From assembly GCA_020048295.1 (NCBI GenBank), contig JAIFMT010000074.1, positions 1-21,088 on the forward strand: DNA of 21,088 bases, read 5' to 3'. A model generated the notes under the pieces. It saw only the letters and a list, made by a program, of their open reading frames with translations, made no database searches and had not been told where the DNA came from. Shown here piece after piece: positions 15,767 to 21,088 of this stretch (the stretch's first letter is position 1; every line of letters begins with the position of its first letter). This DNA is from Rhodoferax sp. Lineage in GTDB: Bacteria > Pseudomonadota > Gammaproteobacteria > Burkholderiales > Burkholderiaceae. The position numbers and the translations under genes are program-made.

Positions 15767-16108
15767 TTGAAGCTGAAATCAAAATCGCGCTGGTCTGTCC
15801 GTCTGGGGCCCCTTGAGTGGGCCAAATACACCTATGAGCGAACCGCCGAAGACTCGCTTGAGTTATTGGGCAGCGCCCGCTGTGGATTGCAATGTGGCGC
15901 GTTGGGCAAGCTGGACAACGAATTCGTCCTGGTGGTCGGAGACCATGTCACCCCATTGAGCCATGCTGACAGCAAGGCGCTGGCCGCAGCAACGTCAACG
16001 CAACCCAAGCCGGCTGAGCGGCCGTTTGTCGTGCCGCCAGTTGTTGAGCGCGTCGCGCCGCCCGTGGTGGTGACCATCAAGCGCCGGCGCATCCCGCTGC
16101 CGCATTGA
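15767..16108 (+). CDS. Small hypothetical protein
   Basis: An open frame of about 113 residues that starts 18 bases after the GalT-like gene, in the same direction and probably the same transcript. I do not recognise a family. The first half (SRWSVRLGPLEWAKYTYERT) is globular-looking with one CGLQC pair; the second half is a low-complexity Ala/Pro/Val stretch ending in a basic KRRRIPLPH tail. Codon choice resembles the neighbours. TTG at 15767 is preferred because GGGTGA lies about 5 bases upstream; a TTG at 15749, touching the previous stop, would add six residues. It ends 17 bases from the convergent moaC stop. Confidence 0.55.
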   Translation: MKLKSKSRWSVRLGPLEWAKYTYERTAEDSLELLGSARCGLQCGALGKLDNEFVLVVGDHVTPLSHADSKALAAATSTQPKPAERPFVVPPVVERVAPPVVVTIKRRRIPLPH

Positions 16109-16125
16109 CCCACCGCAACAAACAG

Positions 16126-16623
16126 TCACGCCAGCCGATCCGCCACAAAACTGCCCGACTTGCCGCCGTGTTTTTGCAGCAGCCGGATGTCGGTCATGAC
16201 CATGCCACGGTCCACCGCCTTGCACATGTCGTAGATGGTCAGCAGCGCCACCTGCACCGCGGTCAGTGCCTCCATCTCCACCCCGGTGGGGCCGACGGTT
16301 TCCACCGTTGCAGTGCAAAATATGCCTGCAGCCTTTGTAGCGTGTGCGCTGATAGCTTCAAATTCAAGAGCAACACGGGTCAGCGCCAGCGGGTGGCACA
16401 GCGGGATCAGGTCGCTGGTTTTTTTGGCCGCCATGATGCCGGCAATGCGGGCAATGCCCAGCACGTCGCCTTTTTTGCTGCTCCCCGTGGTAATCAGCGC
16501 CAGCGTGGTGGGTTGCATCTCAATGCGTCCACCCGCGATGCCAACACGGTGGGTGGCGGCCTTGGCGGCGACATCGACCATATGCGCCTGGCCGGCAGCG
16601 TCAAAATGGGTGAGGGTATTCAT
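16126..16623 (-). CDS. moaC: Cyclic pyranopterin monophosphate synthase MoaC
   Basis: Converts the MoaA product to cyclic pyranopterin monophosphate in molybdenum cofactor synthesis, in the cytoplasm as a hexamer. At 165 residues it fits the family (E. coli 161). It shows the typical [12 protein letters not shown] start, [13 protein letters not shown] (67-79), [23 protein letters not shown] (114-136, including the catalytic Asp/Lys region) and the [11 protein letters not shown] tail. ATG at 16623 is chosen by alignment with the family; a longer frame runs upstream but that part is not MoaC. Residues 85-103 are encoded by a copy of the interspersed repeat, a segment that is variable in MoaC proteins. 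No other moa gene is adjacent. Confidence 0.95.
   Translation of the reverse strand: MNTLTHFDAAGQAHMVDVAAKAATHRVGIAGGRIEMQPTTLALITTGSSKKGDVLGIARIAGIMAAKKTSDLIPLCHPLALTRVALEFEAISAHATKAAGIFCTATVETVGPTGVEMEALTAVQVALLTIYDMCKAVDRGMVMTDIRLLQKHGGKSGSFVADRLA
16316..16371 (-). repeat. Interspersed repeat, copy 3, inside moaC
   Basis: Read on the minus strand it starts GCTCT (16371), continues GAAGCTATCAGCGC and ends AAAGGCTGCAGGC (to 16324) plus a TATTTT tail. It is in the same orientation as moaC and is read in frame as residues 85-103. It aligns without gaps to the other three copies over the 48-base core. Confidence 0.8.
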
Positions 16624-16686
16624 GGCAGTGGCGGGATTCATGGGTGGCTTTATCGAACCTTTACAAGTGACTGGCATCATACGGGC

Positions 16687-18275
16687 ATGACACACCCCGC
16701 TGCACCCGGCACCGCTGCCAACCCATCCGCCCAGCCACGCCATTTTAAGAGAAAATGGCCTCTAACACATACTGGCATTGCGCTGACAGCTGCTATTTCA
16801 ATAGCACTTGGCGGTTTGACCCCGGGCCAAAGTCTGGCGCAGCTGGCCGCCGGGGCGAGCGCGCCCGACAACACCGCCGGCGGTCTGCCGCTGCTCGGTG
16901 ACGGCAGCGACATGACCAGCAACGCCGAGCGCCGGCTGGGTGACCGCATTGCGCGCGAGCTGTACCGCGACCCGGATTACATCGACGACCCGGTGCTGGG
17001 CGACTATGTGCAAGGCATCTGGCAACCCTTGCTGGCAGCAGCCCGGCTGCGCGGCAACCTCAGCGAAGAGCTGGACGAACGCTTTGCCTGGCAGGTGCTG
17101 ATCGGGCGCGACCGCAGCGTCAACGCCTTTGCGCTGCCGGGCGGCTATCTGGGACTGAACCTGGGGCTGCTGGCAGTGGTCAGCAACCGCGACGAGCTGG
17201 CCTCCAGCAAGCGCCGTGGGTGCTGGGAGCGATGATTCTGGGTGCGCTGGCCGCCAGCAAGAATGCCGAGGCCGGCAACGCACTGATGGTTGGCGGGCAG
17301 GCGCTGTCGGCGCAAAGTCAGCTCAATTTTTCGCGCGACATGGAGCGCGAGGCCGACCGGCTGGGCTTTGGCGTCATGACGCAGGCCGGCTTTGCGCCGC
17401 TGGGCTTCGTCACCATGTTTGACAAACTGCAGCAAGCCTCGCGCCTCAATGACATCGGTGCCTACCCCTACCTGCGTAGCCACCCGCTGACCACCGAGCG
17501 CATCGCTGACATGCACTTGCGTCTGCCGCTGGGTGCCCCCCAGGGCAGCGCATCAGATGTGGCAGCCGTGCCGACGATGCTGCACGCGATGATGGTGGCG
17601 CGCGCCAGAATCCTGGCCAACCCCGGTGTCGATGCACTGCGCAGCTGGCAGGCGCAGCGGGACGACCCGACGCTGCTGACGCAGCCGCTGGCGGTGCAGG
17701 CCGGGGCCTTGTACGGTGCCTGCATGGCCGCCAGCCGACTGCGCGACGCAGCGCAGGCGCAACGCCACTGGCAACAGCTGCAAACGCTGGTGGCTTTTGA
17801 TACCGCCGCGCAGCAGCAAGTGCGCTGGCTGGGTGCCGAGGTGGCGCTGGCCGCCAACGAGCCGGCGCGGGCGCAGGCGCTGCTGTCGGCCGGTGCATCC
17901 AACGATGCCACGGCGCGCCCAGCACTGTTGCTGCAAGCCCAGACGGCGTTACAAAGCAGCGATGCCACCCGGCTAGCCCAAGTCGCCCAAAATCTGCAAA
18001 GCCGGGTGGCGCAATTTCCGCGCGACGCGCTGGCCTGGCAGGCGCTGTCTGACGTGTATGCGGCGCAAAACCAGGGTCTGCGGGCGCTACGGGCACAAGC
18101 CGAAGTTCGCGTGGCGCAGCTGGACTATGCGGGGGCGCTGGACCGTCTGCGGGCGGCGCAAGAGTTTGCCGGGGCGACCGGTGATGCCAGTGCCAGCCAC
18201 ATCGACCAGTCGATCATCGACACCCGCCGCCGTCAGGTGGAGGCGTTATTGAAAGAGCAGTCGCTCGACCAATGA
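16687..18275 (+). pseudogene. M48 metalloprotease (BepA/YfgC-like) with HEXXH deleted and frame shifted
   Basis: Two overlapping frames together make one M48 peptidase with a C-terminal TPR-like helical region, the periplasmic outer-membrane quality-control type. Frame one runs from ATG 16687 to about 17205, with a signal peptide (h-region about 30-43, likely cleavage after SLA near residue 50), and the conserved RSVNAFALPGGYLGLNLGLL and NRDELAS. Frame two resumes at about 17205 with QQAPWVLGAMILGALAASKN and keeps the third zinc-ligand region DMEREADRLG and ERIADMHLRLPL. In intact relatives about 22-23 residues including HELSH lie between DELAS and QAPW; these are missing. The frame change requires a lost length of 1 modulo 3 (near 67 or 70 bases). 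As written the product stops at 17235 and cannot bind zinc. A sequencing or assembly error is the alternative. Confidence 0.85.
16750..16805 (-). repeat. Interspersed repeat, copy 4, inside the M48 signal-peptide region
   Basis: Read on the minus strand it starts GCTATTGAAATAGC (16805), continues AGCTGTCAGCGC and ends TAGAGGCC (to 16757) plus an ATTTTCTC tail. It lies antisense to the protease gene, whose codons 22-40 are made from it and encode the basic n-region and most of the hydrophobic core of the signal peptide. Confidence 0.85.
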
Positions 18276-18298
18276 GTCGATCAGCACGCCAGAGGTCG

Positions 18299-19540
18299 AT
18301 GAAAATACTGTTCCTGCACCAAAATTTTCCGGGCCAGTTCAGGCACGTCGCGCCGGCGCTGGTCAGCCTGGGCCACCAGGTGCTTGCCCTGGGGGTCGAA
18401 GACTGCCCCGTTGCCATGCCGGGTGTGCGTTACCTCCGGCACCGGCCGGTTTTTCCAGCCACCCCCAACGCAGCGCCGGGCAAAGCAGCACCGAGTCTGC
18501 TGGCCAAGGCGGACTTCGACAGCAAAGTCTGCCGTGGCGAATCAGCCAGCTTGGTCATGTTGCAGCTGCAGCAGGAAGGTTTTTATCCTGACGTGGTGTT
18601 TGCGCACCCCGGCTGGGGCGAGGCACTGTTTGTCAAAAGTCTGTTTCCGGCGGCGCGCCTGCTCATCTACGCCGAGTATTACTATGGCGCGCCGCAGGGT
18701 GACACCGCTTTCGACCCCGAATTTTCCACCCCGTCGCTGCGCCAGAATCAGCGCATCACCCTGAAAAACAGCCACCTGTTGCACGCCTTGAGCGAGTGTG
18801 ATCAGGCACTGTCGCCAACCCGGTTTCAGCGCAGTCAGCACCCGGCATGGGCACAGCCCAAGATCAGTGTGATTCATGACGGCATCGACACCACGCGCTT
18901 CAGGCCTGACCCGGCTGCCCGCGTCACGCTGCGCTCTGCCGGTATCACCCTGCGCGCGGGTGACGAGGTGATCACCTTTGTCGCACGTCAACTGGAGCCC
19001 TACCGCGGCTATCACATCTTCATGCGCGCATTGCCGCTGCTGCAACAGTTGCGGCCTCAGGCCCGCATTGTGATTGTTGGCGCCGACGGTGCCAGCTATG
19101 GTGCTGGGCCACCCAGCGGCCAGACCTGGAAGCAAATTTTTCATGCCGAAGTGCAAGCCCACCTCGATGCTACGCGTATCCATTTTGTCGGCCGGGTGCC
19201 ACATGGCGTGCTGACCCAGTTGCTGCAAATATCAGCCGTCCACGTTTACCTCACCTACCCATTTGTGCTGTCGTGGTCGCTGTTGGAAGCCATGAGCATT
19301 GGCTGCCTGGTCGTGGCATCCGACACGGCGCCTGTGCGTGAAGTCATTGAGCATGGCCGAACCGGTTTGCTGACTGATTTTTTTGACCCCGCGGCGCTGG
19401 CTCGCACGGTGGCGCATGCGCTGGACCAGCAAGCCACGCTGAAGCCTTTGCGCCTTGCCGCCCGCCAGGCCATGCTGGACCAGTACGACCTGCACACCCA
19501 CTGCCTGCCCCGGCAGCTTGACTTCATCTGCGGCACCTAA
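18299..19540 (+). CDS. Family 4 glycosyltransferase (GT-B fold)
   Basis: A retaining glycosyltransferase of about 413 residues. The N-terminus MKILFLHQNFPGQFRH is typical of the Glyco_trans_4_3 domain, which covers roughly the first 170 residues. The C-terminal GT1-type nucleotide-sugar domain has VIHDGIDTTRFRP, a donor-site segment VARQLEPYRGYHIFMRALPLL, and the EX7E-like region LLEAMSIGCLVVASDTAPVREVIEHG. It should transfer a sugar in polysaccharide or glycolipid synthesis at the cytoplasmic face; the acceptor is unknown. ATG 18299, with AGAGG just upstream, matches the family start. An upstream ATG at 18272 overlaps the protease stop (ATGA) and would add nine residues. No other polysaccharide genes are in view. 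Confidence 0.88.
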   Translation: MKILFLHQNFPGQFRHVAPALVSLGHQVLALGVEDCPVAMPGVRYLRHRPVFPATPNAAPGKAAPSLLAKADFDSKVCRGESASLVMLQLQQEGFYPDVVFAHPGWGEALFVKSLFPAARLLIYAEYYYGAPQGDTAFDPEFSTPSLRQNQRITLKNSHLLHALSECDQALSPTRFQRSQHPAWAQPKISVIHDGIDTTRFRPDPAARVTLRSAGITLRAGDEVITFVARQLEPYRGYHIFMRALPLLQQLRPQARIVIVGADGASYGAGPPSGQTWKQIFHAEVQAHLDATRIHFVGRVPHGVLTQLLQISAVHVYLTYPFVLSWSLLEAMSIGCLVVASDTAPVREVIEHGRTGLLTDFFDPAALARTVAHALDQQATLKPLRLAARQAMLDQYDLHTHCLPRQLDFICGT

Positions 19541-19579
19541 ATCCCCTGGGCAAGCCCCGGTCGCCGGTAGCGTCGTTAT

Positions 19580-19924
19580 TTAGCGCAGCCGCTCGACAAA
19601 TGCGTCAATCAGCACGCCAAACGCCGAGTAGATCAGCGAACCCAGCAGCGCCGCGCCAAAGTCGCGCACCTGAAAACCAGCCAGCACACCCGAGGCCGCC
19701 CAGAACATCAGCGCGTTGATGACAAACAGGAACAGCCCCAGCGTCACCAGCGTGACCGGCAACGTCAGCAGTACCAGCACCGGGCGCAGCACCATGTTGA
19801 ACAAGCCGATGACGGCCGCCGCCAGCAGCGCCGCGCCAAAGCTGCTGACCATCACGCCTTGGTACAGGTACGCCACGCACAGCAGGGCGGCGGCGCTGAG
19901 CAGCCATTTGGTGATTAATTTCAT
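19580..19924 (-). CDS. Small YvlD-like membrane protein (phage holin 4-2 family)
   Basis: A 114-residue inner-membrane protein with four predicted hydrophobic segments (about 5-22, 28-50, 52-75 and 85-108). The arrangement GLFNMVLRPVLVLLTLPVTLVTLGLF is the hallmark of the YvlD/Phage_holin_4_2 family (PF04020). Despite the name, most members are chromosomal and of unknown function; nothing here points to a phage. ATG at 19924 lies 10 bases after the hyi stop on the same strand, so the two are probably one transcript. It ends 39 bases from the convergent glycosyltransferase stop. Confidence 0.85.
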   Translation of the reverse strand: MKLITKWLLSAAALLCVAYLYQGVMVSSFGAALLAAAVIGLFNMVLRPVLVLLTLPVTLVTLGLFLFVINALMFWAASGVLAGFQVRDFGAALLGSLIYSAFGVLIDAFVERLR

Positions 19925-19934
19925 GGCGCTCAGC

Positions 19935-20720
19935 TTACCACGGGCTCACGAATGCCTGCAGCCAGCCCAAACCGGCCTCGGTCTGGCTGGCGGGCCGGTA
20001 CTCGCAGCCGATCCAGCCGGTATAACCAATGCGATCCAGGTACGCCAGCAGAAAGGCAAAGTTGATCTCACCGGTACCGGGTTCATGGCGGCCGGGGTTG
20101 TCGGCCAGCTGAATGTGGCCGATGCGGGCCAGATGCCGTTGCAGCGTGGCGGCCAATTCGCCCTCCATGCGCTGGGCGTGGTAGATGTCGTACTGCACGA
20201 AGGCGTTGTCGGCAGCCACCTCGTCGAGAATTTCCAGCGCCTGCGCGGTACGGTTGACACAGTAGCCGGGCATGTCAAAGGCGTTGATCGGCTCCAGCAG
20301 CAGCCGCAAACCCGCCCGTTTGAACTCGGCAGCGGCAAAACGCAAGTTGTCCACCAGGGTTTGCTGCGTCAGCGCAGCCGCCACACCCGGTGCGGCAATG
20401 CCAGCCAGGCAGTTCAGTTGCTTGACTCCCAGCGCCGTGGCATAGCCGATGCCCTGCGCCACGCTGGCCCGAAACTCATCCACCCGATCAGGTTGGCACG
20501 CCAGGCCGCGGTCGCCAGCCTCCCAATCCCCCGGCGGCAGGTTGTGCAGCACCAGCTGTAAACCGTGGGCATCCAGCCGCGCCCGGATGTCTTGCGCCGC
20601 CCAGGCATAAGGAAACAAAAATTCCACCGCCGTAAAGCCCGCCCGCGCAGCGCGCTCAAAGCGTTGCAGAAACGGCACTTCAGTAAACAGCAGCGTCAGG
20701 TTGGCCGCAAATCGGGGCAT
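19935..20720 (-). CDS. hyi: Hydroxypyruvate isomerase
   Basis: A 261-residue TIM-barrel isomerase of the AP-endonuclease 2 / xylose isomerase-like group that interconverts hydroxypyruvate and tartronate semialdehyde in glyoxylate use. The start MPRFAANLTLLFTEVPFLQRF is characteristic. The catalytic glutamates are seen as E143 (LLLEPINAFDMPGY) and E240 (WIGCEYRP), with metal/substrate residues D178, H181 (QYDIYHAQ) and Q204. AAGGAG about 9 bases before the ATG at 20720 fixes the start. Related OtnI-type enzymes act on 2-oxo-tetronate, so the exact substrate remains open. The usual partners gcl and glxR are not in the window. It is divergent from metX. Confidence 0.9.
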   Translation of the reverse strand: MPRFAANLTLLFTEVPFLQRFERAARAGFTAVEFLFPYAWAAQDIRARLDAHGLQLVLHNLPPGDWEAGDRGLACQPDRVDEFRASVAQGIGYATALGVKQLNCLAGIAAPGVAAALTQQTLVDNLRFAAAEFKRAGLRLLLEPINAFDMPGYCVNRTAQALEILDEVAADNAFVQYDIYHAQRMEGELAATLQRHLARIGHIQLADNPGRHEPGTGEINFAFLLAYLDRIGYTGWIGCEYRPASQTEAGLGWLQAFVSPW

Positions 20721-20841
20721 GCGTGTTTCTCCTTGTCACAACCGCAAGCATAGTCGAGCCAGCGGGCTTAGACCTGCAAACAGGCACGCGAATGCAGCAG
20801 CACGGGTGGGTTGCGGACAACGCATTGGCCAAATCGGTCGC

Positions 20842-20884
20842 GCATCCCATGCTGCCGTCTATCGCATGGATGCATTGCTATACT
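20842..20884 (+). promoter_or_regulatory. metX promoter -10 with upstream inverted repeat
   Basis: TATACT (20879-20884) is a good -10 element and would place transcription start near 20891, exactly at the first paired base of the riboswitch. No strong -35 is visible. An imperfect inverted repeat, GCATCCCATG (20842-20851) and CATGGATGC (20865-20873), covers the -35 region and could be an operator. Confidence 0.55.
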
Positions 20885-20887
20885 GCT

Positions 20888-20943
20888 CCGGCGCCGATTT
20901 GACCTCCATTGCGGGCGCGTAAAAAGTACCGCTAAAGATGCCA
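20888..20943 (+). ncRNA. SAM-II riboswitch upstream of metX
   Basis: The stretch matches the SAM-II (SAM-alpha) aptamer. P1 pairs GCGCC (20891-20895) with GGCGC (20914-20918). The loop carries the conserved GATTTGACC and ATTGC; the 3' part has GCGCGT, an A-rich run, and the conserved GCTAAA (20931-20936) that forms the pseudoknot and ligand site. SAM-II elements typically control metX/metA, exactly the gene that follows. Binding of S-adenosylmethionine should turn off metX, here most simply by favouring the terminator immediately downstream. Identification is by recalled consensus, not by a covariance search. Confidence 0.88.
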
Positions 20944-20947
20944 ATCC

Positions 20948-20981
20948 ACCCGGTTTTGCCTTTAGCACTGCCGGGTTTTTT
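20948..20981 (+). terminator. Intrinsic terminator between the SAM-II aptamer and metX
   Basis: ACCCGG (20948-20953) pairs with CCGGGT (20971-20976); the loop can close further through TGC/GCA. Six T follow (20976-20981). It lies 20 bases before the metX ATG, so it must be regulated rather than constitutive, consistent with transcription attenuation by the riboswitch. Confidence 0.8.
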
Positions 20982-21001
20982 GTTGCCAGCCTGATTTCGC
21001 C

Positions 21002-21088
21002 ATGATGATTGCCACACCCCAGTCGATGCATTTTGAGGCGGCGTTGCCGCTACAAAGCGGTGCGCGCCTGCGCAGCTATGACATAAGC
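21002..21088 (+). CDS. metX: Homoserine O-acyltransferase MetX (5' end only)
   Basis: The first 29 codons are present and the gene runs off the window. The start IATPQSMHFEAALPLQSGA is the characteristic N-terminus of proteobacterial MetX, an alpha/beta-hydrolase-fold enzyme that acylates homoserine with acetyl- or succinyl-CoA in methionine synthesis. Two ATG codons are adjacent (21002 and 21005) and no clear Shine-Dalgarno separates them. The preceding SAM-II riboswitch and terminator independently support the identification. The catalytic residues lie beyond the window. Confidence 0.88.
   Translation, partial: MMIATPQSMHFEAALPLQSGARLRSYDIS

Noticed and set aside
16105..16686. Upstream extension of the protease frame over moaC
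   Set aside because: This part is antisense to moaC; the signal peptide and family similarity begin at the ATG at 16687.
1..21088. CRISPR array, tRNA, rRNA, insertion sequence or prophage
   Set aside because: No regularly spaced repeats, cloverleaf, transposase or phage structural gene was seen; the phage holin family protein at 19580-19924 belongs to a chromosomal YvlD-like family.

Overview
This window is a high-GC chromosomal segment, most likely from a Comamonadaceae betaproteobacterium of the Rhodoferax/Polaromonas kind. That placement rests on the protein set and on four copies of a short interspersed repeat of a type I associate with that family; no database search was run.

Layout. 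1-442: C-terminal half of a PfkB-type sugar kinase (2-keto-3-deoxygluconate kinase-like). 590-1579: a SLAC1/TDT-family membrane protein. 1842-3152: glgC, ADP-glucose pyrophosphorylase. 3149-14190 (minus strand): a long array reading, in transcription order, a receiver-GGDEF diguanylate cyclase, a hybrid histidine kinase (two receivers and an Hpt), then the NAD(H)-dependent bidirectional [NiFe] hydrogenase hoxF-hoxU-hoxY, a MNT/HEPN toxin-antitoxin pair, hoxH, the maturation protease hoxW, and hypA. 14555-15748 (plus): a GalT-like HIT-superfamily protein, then a small hypothetical gene. 16126-16623 (minus): moaC. 16687-18275 (plus): an M48 metalloprotease gene that has lost its HEXXH segment and its frame, followed by a family 4 glycosyltransferase. 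19580-20720 (minus): hyi (hydroxypyruvate isomerase) and a small YvlD-like membrane protein. 20879-21088: a promoter -10, a SAM-II riboswitch, an intrinsic terminator and the first 29 codons of metX.

How the genes work together. HoxF/HoxU form the NADH-oxidising diaphorase and HoxY/HoxH the hydrogenase. HypA helps deliver nickel to HoxH, and HoxW trims the HoxH C-terminus. The subunit genes are tightly packed with start/stop overlaps except between hoxY and hoxH, where an AT-richer mntA-hepT pair sits with mntA only 3 nt after the hoxY stop. The kinase and cyclase upstream on the same strand may share transcripts with the hydrogenase, which would couple a sensory input and c-di-GMP to hydrogen metabolism; that link is inference.

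Most notable observations: (1) a type VII-like toxin-antitoxin pair inside the hydrogenase operon; (2) four gap-free copies of an approximately 56-bp interspersed repeat, two lying inside coding sequence, one supplying the signal-peptide core of the protease and one an internal segment of MoaC; (3) a deletion that removes the zinc-binding HEXXH of the M48 protease; (4) a SAM-II riboswitch with a terminator in front of metX; (5) a nine-base C tract in the kinase gene between its kinase and receiver halves.
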